Below are positions 8,185 through 18,100 of a stretch of DNA of 64,000 nt, piece by piece (the first letter of the stretch is position 1; each line of letters starts with the position of its first letter). Under the pieces are notes generated by a model. That model was given only the letters and a program-made list of their open reading frames with translations, made no database searches and was not told the origin of the DNA. Both the position numbers and the translations under genes were made by a program. Source of the DNA: Paenibacillus sp. SZ31 (GTDB taxonomy: Bacteria > Bacillota > Bacilli > Paenibacillales > Paenibacillaceae); the NCBI RefSeq assembly GCF_012912005.1, contig NZ_JABBEA010000013.1, positions 1 to 64,000 of the forward strand. Direction: 5' to 3'.

Positions 8185-8466
8185 ATGAAGGATAATATGT
8201 CAAACCTGATCGAAGATTTGTTTCACGGAAACCTGCGGTTGGACGAGTCGATTCATCCTGAGCAAGCTGAATATCAAGAGATCAATCGCCAGATATCGGA
8301 CCTGATGCAGGACTACAAAACACAGCTTACCGAGAACGAATACGATGCTTTGGAGAAACTGATCGACTTGATCGGACATTCCACGTCGATGTATGTGGAA
8401 GCAGCGTTTGAGCAAGGTTTTCGCACAGGCGGCAGACTGATAATTGAGGTTTTAGCCAAGCCGTGA
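8185..8466 (+). CDS. DUF6809-like small protein
   Basis: GAGGTGA precedes the ATG at good spacing. The 93-residue, acidic, all-helical protein shows the pattern of a small family common in Firmicutes prophages and mobile elements (IEDLFHGNLRLDESIHPE at the start, AAFEQGFRTGGRLIIEVLA at the end). Function is unknown. It appears intact and is the last element of the prophage-like segment before core genes resume. The family assignment is from memory of the sequence pattern. Confidence 0.6.
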   Translation: MKDNMSNLIEDLFHGNLRLDESIHPEQAEYQEINRQISDLMQDYKTQLTENEYDALEKLIDLIGHSTSMYVEAAFEQGFRTGGRLIIEVLAKP

Positions 8467-8513
8467 GTATTTATCTATCTACCTCATAAGCCAGCAGACA
8501 ATACAAAGCAATT

Positions 8514-8574
8514 CAAAAATCCCCTCCTCCATTACCACCGCTTAGGCGGAATGGGGAAGGGGATTTTGTTTTTA
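8514..8574. terminator. Bidirectional terminator
   Basis: Long imperfect stem AAAATCCCC / GGGGATTTT with an inner CCGC/GCGG hairpin and T-runs on both sides. It ends the DUF6809-like gene on the plus strand and the pectate lyase on the minus strand. Confidence 0.85.
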
Positions 8575-8603
8575 AATTATTCCTTTATCTCAATAACTAC
8601 AAC

Positions 8604-9965
8604 CTACCGAGCACCAATATTTTTACCCGATGGCGTACCCGATCCAATCAGATCACTACCACCTGCGAGCTTCAGGAAATTGCCCAAGACAGGCGTTCCG
8701 TCCGCGCTGCGCGTTACCGAAGGTACGAGGGAGACAAAGTCGGCTGCGCTGGCGAGCAGGCCTTTGTCGTTGACGCTCTTTTTGTTCTTCCACCAGACGT
8801 TGGTGCTGCTGACGTCGGTTCCGCTTGTTTTGTCACTGGCACCGCCTTGGAAGGACAGGTTATTGGTGAAGATATGGGTGCCTTTATCGAAGGCAAAGTT
8901 GCTTTGACCATTGTTCCAGGAGGTGTTGTTTTTCATCTGAATCGAACCGGGATTACTGTTGTACGTAAAGCCATGCTTTTTATTATTAAAAGCAATGCTG
9001 TTCTCCACAATATGGTTCACAGCGATCTTCTCACCACCCAGCTTAAAGCCGTTACCATCGCTGTTAGAGGTAGAGGTGCCGTCTGCGGTTGCGCCATTGG
9101 CGTAGGCGATGCTGTTGCGGATCGTAACCGCGCCGATGGCACCTGTGTCCGTTTTGCTATAGAGATCCCAGCCATCGTCCACGTTATAGGCCGCAATACA
9201 ACCGTCGAAGACGTTGCCTGGGCCTACGGTCAGTTTTGCTGCAAAACCGTCTGCATCCTCGCCGTCATCCGGGTCATAGTTGTTGTGGGAGTAGGAACGA
9301 ATCACTTCATTATATGCAGGCCATTCACTCTTGGCGGCAGTGGAAGCATAACGTCCCATTTGAATACCCGTATCCCGGTTGTGATGAGCTTCGATCTGCT
9401 CCAGACGGTTGTAACTGCCCCCGATGAAGATGCCGTTATCGCCTGCACCCTTTACCTCAAGCCCTTTGACGAACCAGTAGTCTCCGAACATTTGCAGTCC
9501 ACGATTGGTGGAAGCGAAGGCTTGGGCTGAGAAATCAAAGACCGGTTTTTCCGATCCATACGCCACGAGGTTTTTACGTTGGCTCGATGTGCCGCTGTTG
9601 CCACGTTCAATGGTAATAGTCTGAGAAAAGCTGTAGTTGCCGCCGCGCAGATAGATGGTCTTGCCTGGGGCGATCTGGGTTAATGCGTTAGCGAGTGACG
9701 TAGGGCTGTTCAGTGTTCCCGGATTGCTGGCTGAGCCGCCAGGAGACACATACAGATCACCAGCAGCAAGTGCGATATTCGAAGTCGCCACCGATTCAGA
9801 GGGATTTTGCAAGCTGCTCTCGATCAGCTCTTCAGCACCAGCCGATCCACCACCAATCAATAATAGAGGGAACGCGGCGCTCAGACAGATCTGGGCCATT
9901 TTCGATTTCAGCGAACGTTCATTACGTGCATGGACATGAGTAGATGTGGATGGGAATAATTTCAT
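8604..9965 (-). CDS. Secreted pectate lyase, polysaccharide lyase family 9
   Basis: The chosen ATG at 9965 has a perfect AAGGAGG nearby; the frame stays open upstream to 10052 but without a site. The product has ~453 residues with a signal peptide (~1-44, cleavage near GSAGA). A right-handed parallel beta-helix follows, with the PL9 start LYVSPGGSASNPGT. The calcium-binding and catalytic region is visible: DPDDGEDADGFAAK (~230-242) and DDGWDLYSK (~263-271), where PL9 enzymes place their Asp ligands and catalytic Lys. The enzyme would cleave polygalacturonate by beta-elimination outside the cell. A cre site upstream predicts CcpA carbon catabolite control. Confidence 0.88.
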   Translation of the reverse strand: MKLFPSTSTHVHARNERSLKSKMAQICLSAAFPLLLIGGGSAGAEELIESSLQNPSESVATSNIALAAGDLYVSPGGSASNPGTLNSPTSLANALTQIAPGKTIYLRGGNYSFSQTITIERGNSGTSSQRKNLVAYGSEKPVFDFSAQAFASTNRGLQMFGDYWFVKGLEVKGAGDNGIFIGGSYNRLEQIEAHHNRDTGIQMGRYASTAAKSEWPAYNEVIRSYSHNNYDPDDGEDADGFAAKLTVGPGNVFDGCIAAYNVDDGWDLYSKTDTGAIGAVTIRNSIAYANGATADGTSTSNSDGNGFKLGGEKIAVNHIVENSIAFNNKKHGFTYNSNPGSIQMKNNTSWNNGQSNFAFDKGTHIFTNNLSFQGGASDKTSGTDVSSTNVWWKNKKSVNDKGLLASAADFVSLVPSVTRSADGTPVLGNFLKLAGGSDLIGSGTPSGKNIGAR

Positions 9966-10027
9966 TACAAGACCTCCTTGGTCAAATGGGATATGGAATT
10001 CGTGTGGCACAGGTTCATGGTAAATGT

Positions 10028-10041
10028 TGTAAGCGTTATCA
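10028..10041 (-). promoter_or_regulatory. CcpA binding site (cre)
   Basis: TGTAAGCGTTATCA fits the Bacillus consensus TGWNANCGNTNWCA at every defined position. It lies about 65 bp upstream of the pectate lyase start, where bound CcpA could block transcription. Confidence 0.7.
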
Positions 10042-10052
10042 TCAATAATCAT

Positions 10053-10681
10053 TTGATCACATGAGCTTCAGGGCCGGGTACATCAGGCATTGCACCTTCA
10101 AATGCAGTCAGATCCACAGGTGGCGCATAATCCTGTCATCAGTTGATAGCCCTTATTTAACGACCAATCCTCCGAAATGAACGTAGAGAGGCCTTCTTTT
10201 CCAACAAAAAGGCATGAGACATACCCTTGATCCACCGAAATGAACTTCGCAATAATCCAATGGAAAGGGAGACGCTTATATATAGATGGAGCAGAGTGTC
10301 CATGTATACATGCAAAAGCCTCGGTAGCAGCTGCATTAATCCATTTCATAGCCAAGGCTGTTTAGTAAACGTAGTAAATCGTACTCCACTACTTTTAGCG
10401 ACCCCTTTCATTGTTTGTCCGTTATGGGGTGAGCCTTGCGATCCGATCCGTTCGTACTATCCTGTGGTGCCGCGTCTGGGGAATGCTCAGATTGTGCAGA
10501 ATGGTGATACATAGTTAACCTCCTTTCTTGGTGATAGATTTGAATATTTTTTTGCCTTCATGCTGGCTCTAGGGATATAGCGCAGTAAAAAAAGCTTGTC
10601 ACCGGCTTCATCGCGTGAGATAATTAACTTTTGCCCTGCGGCCTTTTTTGAACGGAAAATGAAAGAGGACCGCGTCTAAGA
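10053..10681. other. Long intergenic region between pectate lyase and helicase
   Basis: The left end carries the lyase control region. A minus-strand 85-codon frame (10098-10355) and a plus-strand 95-codon frame (10227-10514, ending SYYPVVPRLGNAQIVQNGDT) have no ribosome binding sites and no family I recognise; either could be a decayed gene. The right end should contain the helicase promoter. Confidence 0.4.
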
Positions 10682-12664
10682 ATGGAGGCTGACCTAGGAT
10701 TGTCTACACAACGTTATCCTTTTGCATATGATCCGGCTGAACCTTTTGTATCCCGTCTCGGGGAATGGGTTGCCGATGTTTTTTACGATATTTTGCCAGA
10801 GTCCGGCTTCGAGGTACGGGATGAACAGATTTTTATGGCGTACCAGCTCGAACGGGCCTATGGAGATAAAAAGACCATTATGGCGGAGGCCGGTGTCGGA
10901 ACAGGCAAGACGTTAGTCTATCTGCTCTACGCGGTCTGTTATGCACGTTATACGGGCAAACCGGCAGTGATCGCCTGTGCCGATGAGTCCTTGATTGAAC
11001 AACTGGTGAAGCCCGGCGGAGATATTGCGAAGCTGGCTGCACATCTGGATTTGGAAGTGGACGCACGTCTTGGTAAATCACCAGACCAATACGTCTGTCT
11101 GAACAAATTAAGTGCGGTGCGGTTCGCGGATGAGGATGCCCCTGTTATTGAAGAAGTGCATGAGAGCCTTCCGGATTTTGTGAACACGCCGGGTACGCTT
11201 CAGGCTTTCCATCCGTATGGTGACCGCAAACAGTATCCGCATCTGAATGATCGCCAGTGGAACAAAATTAACTGGGACCCGTTCCAGGATTGTTTTGTTT
11301 GTCCAAAACGTCAACGCTGTGGCCTGACGCTGTCGCGTGACCATTATCGTCGTTCCAAGGACATTATCATCTGTTCCCATGATTATTACATGGAGCATGT
11401 GTGGACCTACGATGCACGCAAACGCGAGGGACAATTGCCACTCCTGCCTGATCACAGCTCAGTTGTATTTGATGAAGGACATTTGCTGGAAGAAGCAGCC
11501 CTGAACGCACTGAGCTACAAGCTGAAACACCGCATCTTTGAGGAACTCGTCACTCGCCTGTTAGAAGGAGAGATTCGTGAATCCCTGGCGGAGTGTGTGG
11601 ATGAAGCGATTGAGAGCAGTGAGCGACTGTTTGCGTTGCTGGATACGTATACGGTGGTGATTCCGGGATCGGAACGGAAAGAAGTTCGGGTAGAGCCGCC
11701 ACTACTGCGTGAGATTGAACGTCTGACCAGTGTGCTGGATGCGATCGGCGAAGAATTGGTATTTGAGAGCGGATTGTTCTCGCTGGATGGTTATCAGATG
11801 CGTGTCGTCGAAGAACATCTGGACATGATTCAGTCTGCGCTTGCGTTGTTCCGTAAGGAAGACGGCTACATCTGCTGGGCGGAAGAGAGTGAAGACGAGA
11901 CGACCTTATCGATCATGCCGCGCACCGTGAAGGAAATGCTGAACGAGCGTGTGTTCAACACAGGTATTCCAATCGTGTTCTCCTCCGCAACGTTATCTGT
12001 GGACAGTTCATTCCGTTATGTGGCGGACAGTCTGGGCATTGATGATTTTGTGTCCTTCTCCGTCGCTTCACCATATGACTACGCGGACAAAATGCAGATG
12101 AAGATTACCAATGAGGCCGTACCAGGCCAACCGGAGAACGAAAATCGTATGCGGGATGCAGTGTCTTTACTTCAGGAGAGTGGGGGCCGTGCACTGATCT
12201 TGTTCCGTACAATGGAAGAACTACGCGCGTTCAAGCAGGACATCGTTCATGTACCTGAAGCAGAAGGTTTGCGCTTTATGTACGAAGGCGACCGGGAGAT
12301 CAGTGATCTGATCGCGGCGTTCCAGCAGGATGAGGAGAGTGTGCTGTGCTCCGTTAATCTGTGGGAAGGACTGGACGTTCCAGGCCCGTCATTATCCAAT
12401 GTCATGATCTGGTCGCTTCCGTATCCACCACAGGACCCTGTCTTCAATGCAAAACGCAGTGCGTCGGCAGCACCATACGAAGAGATCGATCTTCCGTATA
12501 TGCTCTTGCGTGTGAAGCAAGGTCTCGGACGTCTGATTCGGACAAGCACGGATTCCGGTTCTGCGGTCATTCTCGATGAATCGCTGTATACCAAAAAGGA
12601 AGCCAAAGACCGCATTGCGGCTCTGCTCCCTGAAGGTGTGGAATGGACAACCCTGACACACTAA
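10682..12664 (+). CDS. DinG/XPD-type ATP-dependent DNA helicase (YpvA-like)
   Basis: The 660-residue superfamily 2 helicase unwinds DNA 5' to 3' and acts in repair or R-loop and G4 removal, by family knowledge. Walker A AGVGTGKT lies at residues 70-77 and the DEGH box at ~263-266. Four cysteines (YVCLNK ~139, then CFVC and CGL ~203-213) sit where XPD/DinG helicases bind a 4Fe-4S cluster. The C-terminal motifs FSSATLS (~437) and GLGRLIRT (~617) complete helicase domain 2. There is no N-terminal exonuclease domain, so it is nearer B. subtilis YpvA than DinG. GAAAGAGGA precedes the start. It is transcribed alone. Confidence 0.9.
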   Translation: MEADLGLSTQRYPFAYDPAEPFVSRLGEWVADVFYDILPESGFEVRDEQIFMAYQLERAYGDKKTIMAEAGVGTGKTLVYLLYAVCYARYTGKPAVIACADESLIEQLVKPGGDIAKLAAHLDLEVDARLGKSPDQYVCLNKLSAVRFADEDAPVIEEVHESLPDFVNTPGTLQAFHPYGDRKQYPHLNDRQWNKINWDPFQDCFVCPKRQRCGLTLSRDHYRRSKDIIICSHDYYMEHVWTYDARKREGQLPLLPDHSSVVFDEGHLLEEAALNALSYKLKHRIFEELVTRLLEGEIRESLAECVDEAIESSERLFALLDTYTVVIPGSERKEVRVEPPLLREIERLTSVLDAIGEELVFESGLFSLDGYQMRVVEEHLDMIQSALALFRKEDGYICWAEESEDETTLSIMPRTVKEMLNERVFNTGIPIVFSSATLSVDSSFRYVADSLGIDDFVSFSVASPYDYADKMQMKITNEAVPGQPENENRMRDAVSLLQESGGRALILFRTMEELRAFKQDIVHVPEAEGLRFMYEGDREISDLIAAFQQDEESVLCSVNLWEGLDVPGPSLSNVMIWSLPYPPQDPVFNAKRSASAAPYEEIDLPYMLLRVKQGLGRLIRTSTDSGSAVILDESLYTKKEAKDRIAALLPEGVEWTTLTH

Positions 12665-12726
12665 CCAGCTTACGTTAAATGTTCTTGCTTTGTTTTTGAT
12701 GATAAGGTTTCTTGCCAAAATAAGTT

Positions 12727-12780
12727 CTTGTTCTCTGCGGATTCATCATCCGTAAGTGAGCAAGGGCTTTTTTTATTTTA
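12727..12780 (+). terminator. Terminator of the helicase gene
   Basis: Imperfect hairpin CTTGTTCTCTGCGGAT / ATCCGTAAGTGAGCAAG followed by GGCTTTTTTTATTTT. Confidence 0.75.
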
Positions 12781-12869
12781 ATGGTTCCTTCAATGTACTT
12801 CGCTTCCTTTTTTTCGAGGATTTTGCCTCGCACCTCGCTACCATTCGCTCCAACATTCTAACAAACCTA

Positions 12870-13083
12870 CCGCACCTTATTAGAGTGATAATTAAGAGAT
12901 GTGAATTCTAACGAATCTCAGTAATGTTATCCCGCCGAAAATAGCTTTTAAGCCTGTAAATCGACCGAATTTGGAGAAATAACGTCGCTATGATTCGTTA
13001 CACGTCAGACCTGCGCAAATAGGAGAGAATAGCGCGTGTCAGGTTCATTAGAACCAATGACCAATGAGCGCTAATAAGGGAGG
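12870..13083. repeat. Large imperfect palindromic intergenic element
   Basis: Nested inverted repeats are visible. The outer arms are CACCTTATTAGAGTG (~12873) and GCGCTAATAAGG (~13068-13079). The inner arms are TAACGAATCTCAGTAATGTTAT (12909-12930) against the stretch ending GCTATGATTCGTTA (12979-13000), 17 of 22 positions complementary. The ~210 bp unit has no coding potential and lies between two convergent genes. It resembles the non-autonomous palindromic repeats scattered in Paenibacillus genomes; only one copy is seen here. Confidence 0.5.
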
Positions 13084-13146
13084 GCCTCTGTCATGCTCAT
13101 AACTTATGGGAGAGTCCCTTTTTGGTGTGTACAGATTCTTGCTGTG

Positions 13147-14115
13147 CTAAAAAATACCCATGCTCAGATACCGTTCCCCGGTATCCGGCGCAATACAGAG
13201 CACCCGGTGCCCCGGCCCCAGTTCCTTCGCAATGCGAAGGGAGGCCCACACCGAAGCGCCAGAGGAAGGGCCGAGCAACAGCCCTTCCCGGGCAGCAAGC
13301 TGCCGCATCGTATCCAGTGCATCCTCATCGGAAACCTGGATGATGGCATCCCACACGTCGGTATTCAGGATGTCCGGAATGAACCCCGGACTTGTACCGA
13401 CGAGCTTGTGTGGTCCGGGTTCGCCACCGGACAACACCGGAGACCCTTTGGGCTCCACCGCATAGATACGGATATCGGGTAACTGCTTGCGCAGTTCTTC
13501 TCCCGTCCCGGTAATGGTTCCGCCAGTTCCCGCCGTCGCGATGAAGGCATCCAGCTTGCCTTCCATCTGTTGCATAATCTCGGGAGCCGTCGTGATCCGA
13601 TGAATGTCCGGGTTCGCCTGATTTTCGAATTGCTGCGGAATGAAACTTCCGGGAATGTCCGCCTGAAGTTCTTTCGCTTTGCGAATCGCACCTGGCATCC
13701 GCTCCGCAGCAGGGGTGAGCACCACATCTGCGCCATAGGCTTTCAGGATATTGATGCGTTCCTTGGACATGTTGTCCGGCATGATCAGAATGGCTTTATA
13801 TCCTTTGGCGGCGGCATTCATCGCAAGACCTATGCCCGTATTGCCACTGGTTGGTTCGATAATGGTTGCGCCGGGTAGCAAGTGTCCCGCAAGTTCAGCC
13901 TGAATAATCAGATTGTATGCGGCACGGTCTTTGACGCTACCACTTGGGTTGAAGTATTCCAGTTTCACGTATACGTCAGCGGAGTCGCTGCCTGTGAGTC
14001 GGTTTAGTTTAACGGCAGGTGTCTGGCCGATCAGTTCGGTTACATCTGCTGCTACAAGAGGATGTTGCTTTGTATTATTTTGTGACATCGATAAAGAATT
14101 CGAATGGGATTCCAT
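13147..14115 (-). CDS. cysK: Cysteine synthase (O-acetylserine sulfhydrylase)
   Basis: The 322-residue PLP enzyme makes cysteine and acetate from O-acetyl-L-serine and sulfide. The PLP lysine is K62 in SGSVKDRAAY, the substrate loop is PTSGNTGIG (~89-97), and the PLP-phosphate loop GTGGTITGTG is near residue 200. AAGGAG precedes the ATG at 14115. The first ~19 residues are a low-complexity extension (Ser/Asn/Gln-rich) before the usual start, so a shorter product is possible. It stands apart from other sulfur genes. Cystathionine beta-synthase-like enzymes are related, but length and motifs favour CysK. Confidence 0.9.
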   Translation of the reverse strand: MESHSNSLSMSQNNTKQHPLVAADVTELIGQTPAVKLNRLTGSDSADVYVKLEYFNPSGSVKDRAAYNLIIQAELAGHLLPGATIIEPTSGNTGIGLAMNAAAKGYKAILIMPDNMSKERINILKAYGADVVLTPAAERMPGAIRKAKELQADIPGSFIPQQFENQANPDIHRITTAPEIMQQMEGKLDAFIATAGTGGTITGTGEELRKQLPDIRIYAVEPKGSPVLSGGEPGPHKLVGTSPGFIPDILNTDVWDAIIQVSDEDALDTMRQLAAREGLLLGPSSGASVWASLRIAKELGPGHRVLCIAPDTGERYLSMGIF

Positions 14116-14301
14116 AAAGTACAGCTCCTTGATTGATAAGACATTGAGAACATATCCTTTTCCCGGATTGGAATGGTTGGGTATGTCTTCTCCATCTTAA
14201 TGAACACAGCATGCCATGGTCAACCCGTTCAACCCTTTTGTATGGAGAAAGTATGAACGGTTTTTCGCGGCAGGATCAAGACGCAAGCTAAATCATGTTC
14301 A

Positions 14302-14688
14302 TCACGTTTGCGTCAGATCCATCTGCAGATGGCGACTCAGCTCTTTTTTGACCTCATTGCGTGCAAATGTCCAGAGCATATAGAACCGTTGCATGTAACC
14401 CCTACACAAATATACGGTTTCAATGCCATCCTTTCCCCTCGTTTCCTCCAGGACTTTTACTCCACGGGTTCTCATCTGTTTGCGCAGTCGCAGCATCTCT
14501 TTAAGTACTTCATTCTGAATGCGGGTCAGCGACAGGACATAGACCTCGGGCATTTTCAGAAGCAGTGTATCCAGAGTTTGAATATCCCGTTCCAGTACAT
14601 CCAGCAAAAGCGTACGCACAACCATATCTTTGATCAGACGATGATCTTCATCCGCAGGCGTTGGGGCTGAAGTGGAAGAGGAGGCCAT
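14302..14688 (-). CDS. Conserved hypothetical helical protein
   Basis: The 128-residue product is soluble, predicted almost entirely helical and rich in Leu, Arg and Glu (MVVRTLLLDVLERDIQTLDT, MLRLRKQMRTRGVKVLEE). It has no signal peptide; a YLCRGYMQRFYMLWTFA motif lies near residue 95. A good ribosome binding site (AAGGAAG) precedes the ATG. The pattern suggests a conserved Bacillales protein of unknown function. It lies upstream of cysK in the same direction, with a 186 bp gap and no strong terminator between them, so read-through into cysK is possible. Confidence 0.65.
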   Translation of the reverse strand: MASSSTSAPTPADEDHRLIKDMVVRTLLLDVLERDIQTLDTLLLKMPEVYVLSLTRIQNEVLKEMLRLRKQMRTRGVKVLEETRGKDGIETVYLCRGYMQRFYMLWTFARNEVKKELSRHLQMDLTQT

Positions 14689-15108
14689 ATAGTCACTTCC
14701 TTAGCCATAAATATATCGTTCTATTAAGAACAAATGTTCCTGTTTGTATTATAGTCAGCATATTCCTGAACCATGCAGGTTTCAACCTGAAAATATTTAC
14801 ATTCTCTCTTAAAGGCCGTTTAAATCACATGAAAACCCTTATGTAATAAGGCTCATAGGCAACTTCACCTAGTCGAAATGCAGAACATAAAAGGAGAACT
14901 TACTCCCCCTGTTTAGAGTTTGTTTATAGTAGCTCGTTATAATATCTTTAAAATTTCAAACCACATCGAAAGGAGTACAAATAATTAAAAAATACATATT
15001 TCAATGGATGTACGTCTGATGGATATACGAGCCATAGTAGTTGAGTAGCTCTTAAGTAGATTTGTAAGGTTGAGACGGAGATGAAGTCGCGAGGGACAAG
15101 GATTTTAT
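14689..15108. other. AT-rich intergenic region
   Basis: This carries divergent promoter regions for the genes at 14302 (minus) and 15109 (plus). A TATAAT hexamer at 14938-14943 is the best -10 candidate for the surface protein, but the -35 is poor. No gene or repeat is seen. Confidence 0.35.
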
Positions 15109-18100
15109 ATGATGAGTGGAAGGACGATAGTGATGAATAAAAGATTACTGAGGTTTAAAAAAGTGATAACGATGCTGATTGTAGCTGCATTAATTTTTGG
15201 AGGAATTCCAGGGTTTCAGGCGTTAGGTGTAGAACGTGCTTATGCGGCAAGTGGAACATGGGTGGATGTGGGAGGAGTTGGATTTACATCAGGGCAGGCG
15301 GAGAATATTACGTTGGTCTTTGATCGGGAAGGTACACCGTACACCATGTTTAAGGATGGAGACAATGGCGGGAAAGCAACGGTTCTAAAATACGTTTCTG
15401 GAGCATGGCAAACCGTGGGGCCTGCTGGTTTCTCTACTGGCGTGATACATAACACCTCATCGCTCGCATTTGATTCTCATAATACTCCATACGCAGCTTA
15501 TCAGGATGGGGATAATGAAAGTAAAGCAACAGTTATGAAATTTAACGGAGAACAATGGGAGATTGTGGGTAGTGCTGGTTTTTCAGCAGGAGCGGCAGTT
15601 TACGTTACACTTGCTTTTAGTCCGGATGATACCCCTTACGTGGCCTACCGAGATCATGCTGCAGATACTAAAGTGACAGTTAAAAAATTAAATGGAAATC
15701 AGTGGGAGACCGTTGGGACTGCCGGATTTACGACAGGTGTTGCACTAGAGATGTCCAAACTTATTTTTGATGCTAACGGAATTCCATATTTTGCTTTTAA
15801 AGATTCAACCAATAATAAATTGACTGTCATGCAGTTTGCAGGTGGTTCATGGAAAAATGTGGGGAATGCAGCATTTACAGCAGACTCGGCATCATATCCT
15901 GCACTTGCATTTGGTCCGAACAATGTACCTTATGTTGCGTTTCAAGACGGTTTCAACAGTTATAAAGCAACTGTAATGAAACTGAATGGCAGCCAGTGGG
16001 AAGTGGTAGGGAACGTGGGCTTCTCAACAGGATCGACTTATAAACTGTCTTTAGCATTTGATCCCCAAGGCGTACCTTACACGGCTTTCAGAAATAGTGT
16101 GAACTATAGCATGGACCCGCAGGGTGTTATGATGAAGCTGGATGGAAATCAATGGACTATGGTTGGGGGCAAGCCATTTTCCGCAGGTCAAATAAACGAA
16201 ACTTCACTTGCCTTTGGTCCAAATGGAATGCCCTATGTAGCTTATATAGACAACTCAAAAAGTAATAAGCTGACGGTCATGACACTCTCTACAGAACATT
16301 CAGTGACTTACAACGCTAACGGTGCAATTACAGGCAGTGTTCCCATCGACAACAATAAGTATCAAAAAGACGCAGCAGTAACCGTCCTAGATAACTCTGG
16401 AGAGCTTGAAAAGGAAGACTATCAGTTCACGGGATGGAATACAGCGGCAGATGGTAGCGGAACCAGCTACAGCGCAGCAGATACATTCTCCATGAATGAT
16501 AGTGATGTTACGTTATATGCACAGTGGCAACCACTGTATGTAAATATTAGTTTTGAATCGAATGGCGGAACCGAGATTGACAATCAAAAGGTGAACTACA
16601 ATAGCTCAGTAGTAAATCCTGATGCTCCGGAAAAAGCAGGATACACGTTCTCAGGCTGGTATCAGGATAGCCAACTGCTTCAACCTTTTGACTTCAATAC
16701 AAACTTGACGCAAAATATTACGCTTTATGCGAAATGGATGTCATCTACAGCAACACTCTCCACCCTTACGGTAAATGCAGGGCAGCTGACACCGGACTTC
16801 TCTGTAGATGAGCTTGATTACCGCGTAGATGTTGAATCTGACGTGACAAGTGTAGACTTCTCTCTAGGTAAAGCAAATGAAGAACAAGTCGTACACGTAA
16901 CAGGCGCTACAGGTGAAACCGTGACGGATGGCATATACACATACACAGTTACGGATCTGGTGTACGGCTCAAACCTTGTTAACATTAATGTTCAGGCGGA
17001 GGACGGCACTAGTAACGACTATAAACTCAACATTAATCGAATTGACATCACCAATGCCAAGTTGAGTGAAATAGCTCTACCTTCGATCACATTAACTCCG
17101 ACATTCAATCCTGATGTGGAAGTTTATGAAGCAATGGTCAATAGTTCCGTTGGCTCGACTGAAATTAGCGTTAAACCGGATCAAACTGGATCCACAGTGA
17201 AAATTAATAGTGTTAGTGGTGATAGTACAGTCGTGCAGTTAGTCAGTGGCATGAATACAATTATTATTGAAGTGACTGCATTGGATGGAGTAAGCAAGAA
17301 AACATATACACTCAATATCAAGCGCAACAGTGATAGCTCAGGTGGATCGGGTGGTAATGGAAGCTCCGGGGGTTCCAGTTCTGGTGGAAGTGGTGCGGCT
17401 ACACCAGTGACTACTCCCGTCGTAACTCCCCCAACTACAGGTGCTCAGGTACTCGTGAACGGTAAAGCCGAGAACGCTGGAATTTTGACTACTACTGAAG
17501 TGAACGGACGAAAAGTTGTAACCCTTGCAGTGGACGCAACTCTCATCACACAAAAGCTTCAAACCGAGGGCAACAAGGCTATTGTCACGATTCCTGTGAC
17601 TGGTAATGCTCAAGGAGATCAGGTTATTGGTGAACTGACGGGGCAGACCGTCAAACTCATGGCTGACAAACAAGCCGTACTGGTGCTTCAAACGGATATT
17701 GCCTCTTACACATTGCCTGCACAGCAGGTTAATATTGAGCAACTCGCGCAGCAACTGGGTGTGAATTCTGACAATTCCTTGGAGAACATCAAACTGCAAA
17801 TCGAAATTTCACAGCCGACAGCAGCAGTCACACAGACAGCGCAATCAGCAGCTCAGCAAAATGGATATACTCTTCTGGGATCACTAGTTGATTTCAAAGT
17901 AACAGCCACCTTCAATGGCAAATCCGTGAGCGTGGATAAGTTCAATAGTTATGTATCACGTACAATTGCATTACCAGCTACAGTTGATCCTAACCAAATC
18001 ACCACGGGTGTTGTGGTGGATGCAGAAGGAACTGTGCGCCATGTACCCACAAAAATTACACAGGTCAATGGGATGTACCATGCACAGATTAATAGCTTGA

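Noticed and set aside
8847..9530. 227-codon plus-strand frame inside the pectate lyase gene
   Set aside because: It is antisense to a well-supported PL9 gene, has no ribosome binding site and no recognisable protein pattern.
10098..10514. 85- and 95-codon frames between pectate lyase and helicase
   Set aside because: Neither has a ribosome binding site nor a recognised family. They were noted as a possible decayed gene, but not strongly enough to call a CDS.
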